Shown here: piece by piece, positions 10,040 through 20,214 of the stretch
Numbering within the stretch: the stretch's first letter is position 1
How the letters are laid out: every line of letters begins with the position of its first letter
NCBI GenBank assembly: GCA_023052935.1
Contig: CM041298.1
Span: 62,304,217 to 62,368,216 of the forward strand
Length of the DNA stretch: 64,000 nucleotides
Reading direction: 5' to 3'
DNA from: Piezodorus guildinii
Lineage: Eukaryota > Arthropoda > Insecta > Hemiptera > Pentatomidae
Made by a program: the position numbers and the translations under genes
The notes under the pieces: model-generated
What the model was told of the DNA's origin: nothing
Databases searched by the model: none
Seen by the model: only the letters and a program-made list of their open reading frames with translations

Positions 10040-10370
10040 CCCATGTGCTTTTTATTAATCTCTATAACTAATTATTCCTAAAATACGTGATTCTAGTAAC
10101 AGTGGGGTACTTATGTGTCATATTATATGATTAATTTTCACACGCTTAAAATTTTATTTAAAATGACACTAAATAAAATCTTTAAACATAGCGAAAATTC
10201 AGCTCCTAAAATATCTTTATCTGTTCGTATTTATCATTTTAAATATACAATTTTAGTGCTATATGACAGTACTTCCTTTTCACAAATAATTTTGTGGCTT
10301 CTTTTATACAAAAAACAAACAAAAACAGTACAATTCAACCATATTATTTTTGTAAGGTCTAAATTATAGA
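10040..10370. other. No gene recognised
   Basis: AT-rich. An 84-codon open frame at 10115-10369 has no motif or splice context. Confidence 0.35.
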
Positions 10371-10374
10371 ACTA

Positions 10375-11203
10375 TTTTTATTTATTTATTGATATTTATA
10401 ACTGAATTAACTAAATACATCAAGTAAATTAGCTGTCAGATAATATAAATAAAAAATACATGAAGAAAAAATGCCCATTGACATCACTTCACTAGGTAAT
10501 CTAAACAAAAGTCTCGAAGCCATCTTCTTCTCAGACGTCTCGTAGGATTGTCAGGAATGGAAGAGGAAGCAAGGATTGAAACTAGTGGGTTAGAGTGGGA
10601 GTGGAGTTTGTCATTGAAGTAATAGTACCTGTTTCGGGCCAAATCAACAACCTATTGGATGTTACGGTCTTTATGGATGAGTTTATTCGTGGCAAAGTAA
10701 GGAGCATTGAGCATATTTTGAAGGATTTTGGATTATAATGATTAAAAAAGGGAAGAATTTGATGGTTAGTAGAGCCCAAAAGCTCAACTCCGTCAGTCCA
10801 AATAGACCTTATGATGGCGATATAAATGAGCCTTTTGTAGATAAGTGTAAAGTTGATGCATCTGTCTAGTAACTGTTGTAGTAGGCGAAAGCGACGGGCA
10901 GTTTCTTTTCATTTCAGTCTTGTGTGCGGATTCCATGTAAGACGTTTGTCAAGTAGGAGTCCTAGGTAGCAGATCTGTTCAACCGGGACAAGCGGTGTAT
11001 TATTAAAGAATACTGTAGGGCAGGATCTCATAGGTTTACGACGAATAGTAAAGGTTATTTGGTGGGATATGTTGGAATTTATTTTAATTCGTCAATTCTG
11101 ACACCATACCTCAAGGTTTCGGATGAGGGATTGAAGAGTTTGAGAGGCAATAAAAGGATCGTTGATTGATAACACACAATTGTTATCAACATAGGTATTA
11201 TTT
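10375..11203 (-). pseudogene. Jockey-type LINE A, 5'-truncated and decayed
   Basis: Minus-strand frames recover the RT thumb and C-terminus: YADD region degraded near 11190, RRKPM...PTVFFNNTPLVPVEQI near 11020, TWNPHTRLK near 10920, IRSIWTDGVELLG-like near 10790, and the PRRL-like end near 10520. 3' end at the T-rich run 10376-10400. TAGAACTA (10367-10374 and 11204-11211) is a short target-site duplication. Confidence 0.8.
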
Positions 11204-11211
11204 TAGAACTA

Positions 11212-11975
11212 CGTACTTTTTTTTACGAAAAATATAAATAATTTGATTGATGAAATCAGTAATTATCAGTAATTTACAGTAGTACAATGTATTCTTATTT
11301 ATTAGCAATAGTGTGACATCTGTTCTTACAAAAAAAAATAAAAAAAACATAAAAATAAGGCATAACATTTATGGGACGTTTAAATTTTTGAAATATATAG
11401 CTTTTTGACTAGATAAATAAATTAATATACTAGAAATATAAGTAATTATATTGAGAAATGTTTTGTAGAACAGTTTTAGTGTTAGATATTTCATGTTCTT
11501 TATTTCTGTTTTTGCACAAACAGAATGAATTTAAACAAAAGACATTACAAATCAAGGATACTATTTTCGCAACGTTTATGTTTTAGTTATATGTAAATTT
11601 CGATAAGAAATATAAATGAATTTATCGTAAATATGATTAATTAATAGTGGTACAATTTTAGCATTATTTATTCGAAGTTGAGTGACTTCTGTTTGTAAAC
11701 AAAAATAATCCATTTGTGGGGGAAAAAAATCTGGCCGTATATTAATGTTAAAAGAAACCCCTGGCATATAATAACTCAACTTAAATATCATAATGAGATT
11801 AAATATGATAAGAGCACACTTGTTGTACTTCACATAGCATTATGTAATTGGAGCGTGGAAAACTCACTCTCAGGGATAATACAATTAGCTTAACAAGCTT
11901 CTCTTTAACGCAAGCCAAATCTTAATATTATAATTTCATAAACATCTTCTAGAATCGTCATCGTCGTTAGAATTG
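11212..11975. other. No gene recognised
   Basis: AT-rich unique-looking sequence. An open frame at 11576-11833 (minus) lacks motifs. No repeat family of the window is evident. Confidence 0.35.
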
Positions 11976-11980
11976 TCATC

Positions 11981-13127
11981 TTTTACTTTCGCTTACCGAC
12001 ATATGAAATATATATAGTAAGGGAAAGAATTGTGATCGTGAAAATTTTCGAATTCCAGTTTTCAAAGGGAATACACGATTTAGGGTCACCTGAGTCCAAA
12101 TAACCAAGTCCCACAAAAAATTCTGTGTGTCTGTGTGTCCGTGTGTGGTAACTCTAAGGCAAAAACAAAAAGTCGTACGGAACTGAAATTTCATATTTAA
12201 GACTACTATACGCCTGAAATGTTACAGAAACTTTTTCATTAAAATTGGCTGACGGGAAGTCCTACTTTATCTCATGCATTTAGCACCTTTTTACGATTTT
12301 CTCGAAAACGGCTCAAAAGATTTTGATTAAACTCGCTATATCGATGTAAAATTTGACGGGCTTCAATATCATATAGGTTTCATTCTGATTGAAATAGTCT
12401 GATGGGGCTTAAATGCAGATATTTAAAATTTTCTTCCTCTAAAGTACCTATAATTTTGTATATTCTATAATAATTAGAAAAAAACAGCTAAATATAAATG
12501 AACGAATTCGATACCCAAATAAAGGAAAAAACTAATTAAATTTTTTAAATGCAATTGTTTCATCGCTTAGCCCCTGGATGGCGCGGTCATCGCCGGGCAC
12601 TCCAGTGGTTGGATTCTGATTGAAATAGTCTGACAGGGCTTAAATGGCGATATTTCAAAATTTCTTCCTCTAAAGTATATTTAGTTTAGTAGTTTTTATG
12701 AAATCTACAATATCACCTGATAATTAAATCTAAAAAACAGGTAAGTATATAAGTTGATCGAATTCGATAACCAACAAAAGGAGGTAACTGCAAAAATATT
12801 TTTTTATTGCAATTTTTGTTTTTTAACTTAAGAACAGTAATATACAGGTATAATATACAGTTGGAATGCTAAATATTTTAGAAAAAATATTATCGTATAC
12901 ATACTATTGTAAAATTTAACGGAGAGTAATGAAATGCCGATAAAACAAACTGGTTGTCGTAGATTATAAAATAATAGGTTATTTAATAAAACACATGTTA
13001 CATTTAAAATCTAATGTAAATAATTCTTTGATAATTTATTTCCGATTCTAAATTTGGTTTATAATTCTCAAATTGATATCAATAGCGAAGGTATGTGAAA
13101 GTCGTGTGTTGCGCGCTCCAGATTTTT
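11981..13127 (+). repeat. Repeat K copy 3, full length
   Basis: Starts TTTTACTTTCGCTTACC and ends GGTATGTGAAAGTCGTGTGTTGCGCG...CCAGATTTTT, 1147 bp. The first 45 bp can fold on itself (ACTTTC-x-CTTAC with GTAAG-x-GAAAGT) and the start is also the reverse complement of the end block. Internal landmarks: TTTTCGAATTCCAGTTTTCAA, CTGTGTGTCTGTGTGTCCG, CTCGAAAACGGCTCAAAAG, CTCGCTATATCGATGTAAAA, CCTCTAAAGTA. A 12563-12617 stretch is GC-richer and unmatched. No coding. Confidence 0.8.
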
Positions 13128-13462
13128 TTTACTTTCGCTTACCGACAAATGAATGTAGTAAAAAAAAGTATTGCGATAAAAAAAAAAAATTGCAACTGTG
13201 CACGATGCCCAAGTTTGGACCAATGAGTCCAAATGACCAAGTCCCGCAAAAAAAGTCTGAGTGTAGAAAGGTAGCTAAAAAACAATAAATTGTTTGTTTT
13301 TTTTTAACAAAATCTGCTAAAAATCGCACGAAGCTGAAAATTCATATTTAGTACAACTATAAGCCCTGTATGTAACTGCAACATTTTTTATAAACATCGA
13401 AAAAACAGAAGTGTCATTTTGTACTATGCATTTGGCAACTTATTACATTCTTCAAAGAAACG

Positions 13463-14350
13463 GCACACTCACGGCAAAGTCACCAATTTAGGTGGAAAAA
13501 GTCAAGTAAAAATTTGGAATTTCTGAGTGCATCAGCTTTGTATCATTAGTTGGTAAGACGCTTAATACTAATATTTCCGTCCATACCGTGTTTACAAATA
13601 AATAGTAAATGAGTGAATCATTCCTGTTCGCACAAGTGCCTGATAACCGACAGTGGGATTATCTTTATTACATTGCCATTTATTATATTCAAGGTGTGTG
13701 TAGCGCAAAGTCTTTGTGCTTTTATTTAACAATGGATATTGCTGAGACAGGTAAGACGTTATATTTCCACACTCGTTATTGAATATACATTGCAATCTCA
13801 CCTGTAGAGTTACTTTAGCAATTTATAAATGTATGCCCCTATTCAATAACGAAAAACTATATAACCCAAGTTAGCCCAAGGATTTGTTTGTAGGATTTGT
13901 TTCATTAATCCTACTAGTCTTTAAATAATGCAAATAATGTTTGCGATTTTTGCGTTTTAGGTGATACATAATTTTTTTTCAGACACAACACTCCGAATCA
14001 AAAGTTTTACAATCTATAATTTGAAGAGTTTCCTAAATTATTAAAAATACATCTATTAGCAGGTTTAAATCACTCCGAGCCAATAATTAAATTTAGTGTA
14101 TTATTTTTCTAGTATTCTGGGACTTCAAACGTTAAAATTACCTACTTTTAACGTTTGAAGTCCCAGAATACTGGACTTTGGTTTTGGATTATAATAAATG
14201 AGATTTTTGACCACTGTGCTTTGTTACTAGCGTCAAAAAATTAATTATTTTATATATATTTTTTCTGTAATCTGGGACCCCAAAGATTAAATATGGACCA
14301 GTTTCAGAATTTTGTCTACCTAGATCAGTAATATTTTCTACTGCGCGGCA
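13463..14350 (+). repeat. Repeat R copy 3 (embedded in K)
   Basis: Same block order as 8280-9115, including AACAATGGATATTGCTGAGA near 13729 and CATTCAATAACG-type blocks. Carries a perfect 27-bp inverted repeat at 14111-14172 that other R copies lack. Confidence 0.75.
14111..14172. repeat. Perfect 27-bp inverted repeat, 8-nt loop
   Basis: Left arm 14111-14137, loop TTACCTAC (14138-14145), right arm 14146-14172. The left arm (AGTATTCTGGGACTTCAAAC...) is normal R sequence; the right arm is its exact reverse complement, absent from R copies 1 and 2. Confidence 0.9.
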
Positions 14351-14699
14351 GTGATTTTTGATGAAACTCTCTATATCGATGTGAAATTGTAAATTACATT
14401 CTGTTTGAAATGGTGTTAAAGGGCTGAAAGGCTGATACTTTAAATTGTTTGCTTTAAAGTACATTTAATTTTGTAGATTCAAATTAATTAGCCATACTGT
14501 TATGTTTGCATTGATAAAAATTGCAAAATATATGTTTAATGTATTTGATAACTGACTAAAGGAGGGTGAGCAAATATTTTATTAATTTTAGTCACATGTT
14601 TAGTCACTGTAATATAGATCCACAACATACTGTTAGAAAGATAAATATATTACGAAAAAATGTTAGATTACATACAAAAAAGTTGTGGAAAGTAACAAA

Positions 14700-15265
14700 G
14701 CGAATAAAACTAAGTCATTATAGTGGATAATAATATAAAATATTACTACTGAAACACACCGTTTTACCGAAACCTAATCTTATTCTTTAACTTTTTGGTT
14801 TATTATCTTTAATAATCGATTATTATCAATATTCAAGTTTTTGTAATCGATCAAAAAAAATTCATCCCCTTAACATTTGAGGACTTATGTTTCAAGATAC
14901 ATAGGAAACTAATAAGGAATAAAATAAAATCCGTTTGTCCGCCGTCTTCGACATTTCTCCGAAACTACTGAACCATTTTTTTTTTAAATTCGCCCCAGAA
15001 ATACTAACTAGGGCATGCAGCGATAATCCTAACACCCAGACGTTGATAGCAGCTAGTTATTCTCAAAGTGATTTAGTTCAATAACTCAGTTATTTTTGAA
15101 AATGGAAAAATATTTGTTATTTATTATGTTTATTAGTTTTTTTTAAGCAAAAAAAATTGGACTTTTATCCATAAATACGCACATAACTCAGTAATTTTTA
15201 AGATTAAAAAATATGTAGAGTTTTACAATCACTATAGCACGATTAAAAAAAAAATCTATATATAT
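14700..15265. other. No gene recognised
   Basis: AT-rich. Around 14935-15060 the phrase TTTCTCCGAAACTACTGAACC resembles wording common in insect dispersed repeats; no family of this window matches. Confidence 0.3.
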
Positions 15266-15269
15266 TCCT

Positions 15270-15690
15270 ACAAAATGAAAAAGAATGATTGAAATTTGTT
15301 TAGAGCTAGCAGAAATATGTTTTTTTTTTTTTTTTTTTTTATCTTCAATCTTTTTCATTCACACCTGTCAATAAATGTTGACAATCAGCGATTGTGATGA
15401 TGAAGGAATGATAGTTGGCGTGTTAGGCATGATGGAGAGAAGATGTCCAGCGGCAAATCTTCCTGGCGTGCTTCCTGTTACGGATTTAGCTTAAAAGGTC
15501 CCTTATCCAGCAGAAATATAACGTTTAAAAATTATCAACGGAGATATTCCATTTTGCTTTGAATTATTTATTGCTTTTCATATTAATTAATTTCCTATAA
15601 ACAGTTATACCCTAATGTACTTATTTGGAAATAAGAAACCATTGTGTTAATAATTTGCAGCTTCTTTTTTTCATTATTTCTGTATTTAAG
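15270..15690 (+). repeat. Repeat M copy, interrupted by a poly-A insertion
   Basis: M blocks: TTGAAATTTGTTTAGAGCTAG at 15288, then AACGGAGATATTCCATTTTGC, TATTTATTGCTTTTCATATTA and AACCATTGTGTTAATAATTTG to 15690. They match 41695-41890 (same strand), and 33660-33850 and 54470-54650 in reverse. Confidence 0.6.
15319..15508 (-). mobile_element. 190-bp poly-A retroinsertion of unknown origin
   Basis: Minus-strand insertion with a terminal A run (T run 15319-15340) and a perfect 11-bp target-site duplication AGCAGAAATAT (15308-15318 and 15509-15519). The body is GC-richer than its surroundings (GCACGCCAGGAAGATTTGCC near 15460) and contains no tRNA-type promoter boxes. It could be a LINE 3' tip, a SINE without a recognised head, or a processed transcript fragment. 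Confidence 0.7.
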
Positions 15691-15874
15691 TTCTTACATT
15701 TGTTTTAACAAGAGAGGAAAGAAAATGTCGTGTGATGAGCGCACTTGATTTTAATAGTCATGTTTTTCTATGGGTGCAACTTAAAAAAACGTAATAATTA
15801 AATTAGGAAAACGGCTTCATTAGAAAAGACTTTTTTTCTGATGAAATATTAATTTAAAAACCTTTCAATTTAAG

Positions 15875-16045
15875 CTGCATTGTAGCCTAGAAGTGCACTC
15901 GACTACTAATATCCGGACCTCGAGTTCTAATTAATAAATGATCCGGTTGCGGCTAGATAATTATTAATTCATGTGTTTCGGCAGAGGAGGGAATCTGGGG
16001 TAGAGCCACCCTCTGAGCGACCAAAGTGAACCGAAACGCTGTAAT
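15875..16045 (+). mobile_element. Possible third tRNA-derived SINE
   Basis: TAGCCTAGAAGTGCACTCGA resembles a tRNA A-box region and GGACCTCGAGTTCTAATT a B box at the expected distance. Then GATCCGGTTGCGGC...CGAAACGCTG. Only one copy is seen, so the assignment is weak. Confidence 0.3.
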
Positions 16046-16214
16046 CGAAATTTAAAAGTTTAACTTTGTACATTTAAACTAAAAAAAATGATACCCATTA
16101 TTATCAGATAAATAACGATTGTAAATATAGTCATGATTTCCCAGTAGGATATACACAATAAAATCGTAGACTTCAATTATTTCATAGTTATTGAAATGTC
16201 ATTGTTCAGATGAT

Positions 16215-16870
16215 TTTTTTTTTCTTAGCTTTCTAAGATTTTCGAATTCAAATTTTCACAGAGGTACAGTGTCCCCTGAGACCGAAAAAACAAGTACAAA
16301 AAGAAAAGTGTGTCAAGCTCTAAAACGATAAATTGTACGACACTAATATTTCTGATGCCAGAAGCGTATGTGCCTGAGATGTTACAAGAAATTCTTCATA
16401 AAAATCAGTGAACCAGAAAAGCCATTTTATACAACGCATTTTGTTCATTTTCAATATTTTGTTTTCAAAAACGATTTCGATTAAACTCCATGAATTATTG
16501 TATAATATCACGGAGGTTTTATTTTTATATAGTCTAACAGGACATTAAATGCCGAATTTTTAAATGTTTTATCTCTAAACTACGTTTAATTTTGTAGATT
16601 ACAAAAAAATACCCATATCATAGTATTACATTGATAAAAAAAACTGGTAAATTTATTCTTACTATTGATTATTCTTATAGTTATTTGTTTTCAACTATTT
16701 GTATTTATTTTTTAAAACTAAAATCATTCATTTTATTGTTTAACCTAAATTGATTTTCTAAGATGAGTGTCTGGCACTGATGACGGAGATGTTTTGTGCC
16801 AATAAAATATAACAACCAACAAACCAAAACTGCTAAATATACAAGTTAAATTCATTCTACTAAGCAGAAA
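16215..16870 (+). repeat. Repeat K, partial copy 5, split by a LINE tip
   Basis: K blocks (TTTCGAATTCAAATTTTCACA, AAACGATAAATTGTACGACAC, CATTTTGTTCATTTTC, TTTAATTTTGTAGATT) run to 16652, then resume at 16826 (AAAACTGCTAAATATACAAG). The gap is a LINE 3' tip. Confidence 0.65.
16653..16825 (+). mobile_element. LINE 3'-tip insertion
   Basis: Contains TTTAACCTAAATTGATTTTC, GTGTCTGGCACTGATGACGG and TTTTGTGCCAATAAAATATA, matching the reverse of 22035-22140. Flanked by AAAACTGGTAAAT (16640-16652) and AAAACTGCTAAAT (16826-16838), a 13-bp target-site duplication with one mismatch. Only 173 bp of the 3' end was copied. Confidence 0.75.
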
Positions 16871-16918
16871 TGACAACTTTCTTTGTCAAGTACTCTTTTT
16901 TTCCGAATAAGAATAGTA

Positions 16919-17221
16919 ACTTCTTCTCTTTTTCCAGTGGCGCGACAGACCATGTAGGCCTGGGCCTCGTGTGTAAACTCCTGCGAGTTTACACTCACGT
17001 TTCACGATGCAATTTTTTTTTGTGTGGGTCATCACTCCGAACGACCAATTTTGTGAGTGGCCACCCTTTGGCTGACGGGTCTCACGCACCCGGGGAGAGG
17101 TTGTGAGTGAATCCACATTTTTTTTAAAAATTCTTATAAAAGCCCCGTCGGGACTTGGATTCGAACTCAGAACCTGTAGCATAAGAGACTAGCGCGCTAG
17201 CCACTCAGCCACGGGCTCCCC
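16919..17221 (-). mobile_element. tRNA-derived SINE2, complete
   Basis: On the minus strand the head reads GAGCCCGTGGCTGAGTGGCT (A box) and, about 45 nt on, GAGTTCGAATCC (B box). The A-box wording and the extra stretch between boxes resemble tRNA-Ser/Leu. Body: CCCGACGGGGCTTTTATAAG, TGAGACCCGTCAGCC, GTGGCCACTCACAAAATTGG, CATGGTCTGTCGCGCCACTG. Perfect 12-bp target-site duplication ATAAGAATAGTA (16907-16918 and 17222-17233). 303 bp. A partial copy lies at 45575-45650. Confidence 0.85.
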
Positions 17222-17236
17222 ATAAGAATAGTATAG

Positions 17237-17238
<2 letters not shown>

Positions 17239-17309
<71 letters not shown>
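17239..17309. repeat. (TA)n microsatellite
   Basis: About 70 bp of TA repeats with one phase break, directly downstream of SINE2. Confidence 0.95.
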
Positions 17310-17321
17310 CATACCGTTTGA

Positions 17322-17568
17322 TTGTTTGTTTATTTATTTAACGTTCCTTTATGCTAAATTTTGCTAATCCAGATTTAATTAGGATAGGGATCTTTAACGA
17401 GTACCTGACACCGCTCTCTAGGACCACATTTTAACGTCCCCTCCGAAGGACGGCATAACTAAGGACTTTTACTGCTATTAAAAAATCCTAGGGCCACCTG
17501 CGGGTTCGAACTCGGGATCTTGGGCATAGGAGGCTGTAATGCTAGCCACTATGCTACAGGTAACCCCA
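17322..17568 (-). mobile_element. tRNA-derived SINE1, near complete
   Basis: Minus-strand head: TGTAGCATAGTGGCTAGCAT (A box) and GAGTTCGAACCCGCAGG (B box), then the SINE1 body with CCTAGGATTTTTTAATAGC, TCCTTCGGAGGGGACG, GAGCGGTGTCAGGTACTCG and a TAAATAAATAAAC tail. Target-site duplication ATACCGTTTGA / ATATCGTTTGA (17311-17321 and 17569-17579). Confidence 0.85.
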
Positions 17569-17574
17569 ATATCG

Positions 17575-18110
17575 TTTGAAAGCTAAATATTTATAAAAAG
17601 TATTTTCTTTTGTAAAGATGTAGAAGGTAATGTAATTAAAAATCGTATTTTAAATGGGTGTACATAGGTTTGAGATGTTTCAGAAGAACCACTTTAAACC
17701 ATGCATTTTGCAGCTTTTCTCAAAAACGGCTCAAACGACTTTAATTAATTAATGGGCTTTAAAATAAGGTAGTTTCTATTCTTATTAAAGTAGTCCAACA
17801 GAGATTAAATGTCGACATTTTGAATGTTCTTCTAAATTACATTTAATAATGAAGATTCCAAAAAATTACTTATCTATCGAAAATTGGTTATTGAAAAACT
17901 TATCATCATTATTAAAAATGGCTAAATATACAAATTTAACGAATAAAATGACCAACAGAAAGAGAAAAGAGCCAAAATATTATTTTTATTTATTTATTTT
18001 TTAACGAAATAGGAATAGTAATATAGATGTAAAATACATCGCTGTTTAGTTTAAGATTAAAACAAAAATAGTTTATGATTGTTGGGGATGATAAAATAAA
18101 AATAAAATTG
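17575..18110 (+). repeat. Repeat K, partial copy 6
   Basis: K middle to near-end blocks: ATGCATTTTGCAGCTTTTCTC, AAAAACGGCTCAAACGACTTT, AGTAGTCCAACAG, GGCTAAATATACAAATTTAAC, AGAAAAGAGCC. Degraded; start and end missing. Confidence 0.6.
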
Positions 18111-18127
18111 TAATTGTATTTTATATA

Positions 18128-18300
18128 AAGGTTTAATAAGGTTTATTATAATTAAGGTTTATTAAAATTAAAGTTTATTAATAAAGGTCACAATTAAGGT
18201 TTATTATTAAAGGTCAAAATTAAGGTTTATTAATGAAGGACAAAATTAAGGTTTATTATTAATACGGTTTATTAAAGTTGTATTTTATATAAAGGTTATT
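18128..18300. repeat. Minisatellite, unit about 26 bp
   Basis: Five to six imperfect units around AAGGTTTATTATTAAAGG plus TCAAAATT. Copies vary by small substitutions and lengths. Confidence 0.75.
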
Positions 18301-18304
18301 TAAT

Positions 18305-19370
18305 AAAATGTTTCTATCCACACTTATTGTATTTCTTCAACATTGATTGCTCCCACCAAATTTTTTTCTTTGTACAATACTGCTCTCAGTTTCAACTGAT
18401 CTGCTGAATAAAATAATATTAATAAATAACAAACAAGAGCAATAAACAGGAACGTAAGGAACCATAAAACCCGAGCGAGATATAACGACCTGGTAATATA
18501 AATTGTGGGGAGTGGTGGTAAATTGTGATTATAGCTACCCCAAGGTTCCCAGTTAAGGGGACTAACAGTGTCTTCCCCAACAACAAAAACCCGACCACAA
18601 ATCTCTCAGCTGCTGGTCACAAAGGCAGCTTTATCTGCCTTTCCCATCTCTCGCTTCCAACACCTTTTCACTTTCCTCCTCAACCGTAAATCGGTCAAAT
18701 TCGTTATCGATACGATAAAAACTGCTAAACTAAGAGATTTATAACAGTAATGTTTACAATTTTATCGTTAGAATACTGGTGAATCCTCTTTTATCCCCCT
18801 CACTCATGATAAATGGATAATTTATTTATGTTTTTTTTTTTTTTTACTTAAACAGTCTTGTTTAATTAGCCGTCCCTACTTCGCCGGGGTGTTATTTCAA
18901 TCTGGTTCAATTTATGTTTAAAAATGCACCGTTTGACCGTTTTAGAGTTTATTGAAGGACTAAGAATCCGATATGATTTTATAGATGGACAAGGAAGAGA
19001 AAAAGAGAAATAAGAGCAGAAATATTCAATAAAAGTATACATGGATAACCTTACATTTAAAGGAATAGGTAAAATTATAAAATAAAACAATGCCTTCTTA
19101 AACCTAAATGAGTATAGGTTGGGAAAAAAAAAAATAGTAAGTAGCAATAGTTTCTATTTTTGCCGTTAATTATTATTTTATTTTTAAATGAACTATTAAA
19201 TATATATATTTATAACCTGTACGATACTGAGTGGTGGCAACGCTGAGTCACATTATCACCCTAGTTACAAACATTACAAATAACATACTTATATATTTTA
19301 GAAAAGATTTTTTAAATTTTGATACAGAAAGATACATTTTGACTGAATTTAATTAAATTAAGTAAACCAG
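18305..19370. other. No gene recognised
   Basis: A relatively GC-rich patch at 18500-18720 (CTACCCCAAGGTTCCCAG, CAGCTGCTGGTCACAAAGGC) has no recognised coding. 19205-19340 resembles one monomer of the T array (CCTGTACGATACTG, TACAAATAACATA). An open frame at 18866-19147 (minus) has no motif. Confidence 0.35.
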
Positions 19371-19375
19371 TTTTT

Positions 19376-19610
19376 ACTCCTTCCATGACAAACTCTACTC
19401 CCTCTCGAACTCACTAGTTTCACTCGATTCTTTTTCGATTTCTGACTATCTTCCGAGGCAACTGAAAAGAAGTTGGGCTCGAGAATTTCATTTTAGATTA
19501 CCTACCAGAGTGTTGCTATGTAGTTTCTCCACATGTTTTTTATCACATAGCTTATTTACTTGTTGTGTTATCAAGTACAGTTGTAAATTTCCATAAAGTG
19601 GAGATGAGTG
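19376..19610 (+). pseudogene. Jockey-type LINE A 3' fragment
   Basis: Begins in the coding end (TCCTTCCATGACAAACTCTA = the YHSFHEKLHS region), passes CCGAGGCAACTGAAAAGAAG (PRRLKRR) and ends in the 3' UTR at CAGTTGTAAATTTCCATAAA. Confidence 0.75.
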
Positions 19611-20214
19611 AAAAATAGATTTTTTTTTTTTTAATTACGATAAATGTTGGCTTAAAAAAAAAAAAGTCAAGAGCATGTCATTTTTTTTTTTCAATATTAA
19701 TCTTTAACTGCTGTTGTTGTTTTTTTTCTGCCCTAAATAAAATAGAACCCACCTGTCCCTATGCCATAGTTTTTACTGACAAAAAAAGCTAATAGCATTA
19801 AGCGTTATTTGAGAATTCAAGACAGACCAGAGCCCCTAAATAGCCACGGCCCCAGGGGCGCAGAAGCCTAGGGGTTAATATTTAACGATGGAATAGGGGC
19901 GGCCTGCAAGTTATGGGTCAACACGAACAACCCCCCGGGTACAACAGACAACCGGCTGCCCAAGATTGATCTGCATCCGCTCTCTGTTTGTGAAGTAAAA
20001 GCCTAAAGGAGATGGAATCTTCCATCAGTCTGCCATCTTATCTCTCGGAATCGGATTCCTTTTATAGTATTTTCCTCGAAAAATCAAAAAACCTTCATGA
20101 AAAATATACATGAAAATGAAACAACCATAAGAAAAACACTGAAAGTCATTAGAGTATAATTTATTATTAAATGCGAGAAGCGTAAAATCACAACATTTAC
20201 TTACGCCCTGCCTA
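19611..20214. other. GC-rich island in AT-rich DNA, no gene recognised
   Basis: 19840-20040 is unusually GC-rich (GGCCCCAGGGGCGCAGAAGC, CAACCGGCTGCCCAAGATTG). No open frame or promoter box could be supported. Confidence 0.35.

Larger units (their letters stand above)
13127..14700 (+). repeat. Repeat K copy 4 with R segment inside, end to end with copy 3
   Basis: Begins TTTACTTTCGCTTACC directly at the end of copy 3. K sequence runs to about 13462 (ends AAAGAAACGG), resumes near 14350 (TGATTTTTGATGAAACTCTC) and fades near 14700. R copy 3 occupies 13463-14350. No coding; open frames at 13073-13329 and 14189-14464 are by-products. Confidence 0.7.

Noticed and set aside
16870..17182. Two overlapping frames near 17 kb
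   Set aside because: They fall inside SINE2, which is a non-coding tRNA-derived element.
19840..20040. rRNA or tRNA-like GC-rich island
   Set aside because: No box, stem or rRNA sequence could be matched.
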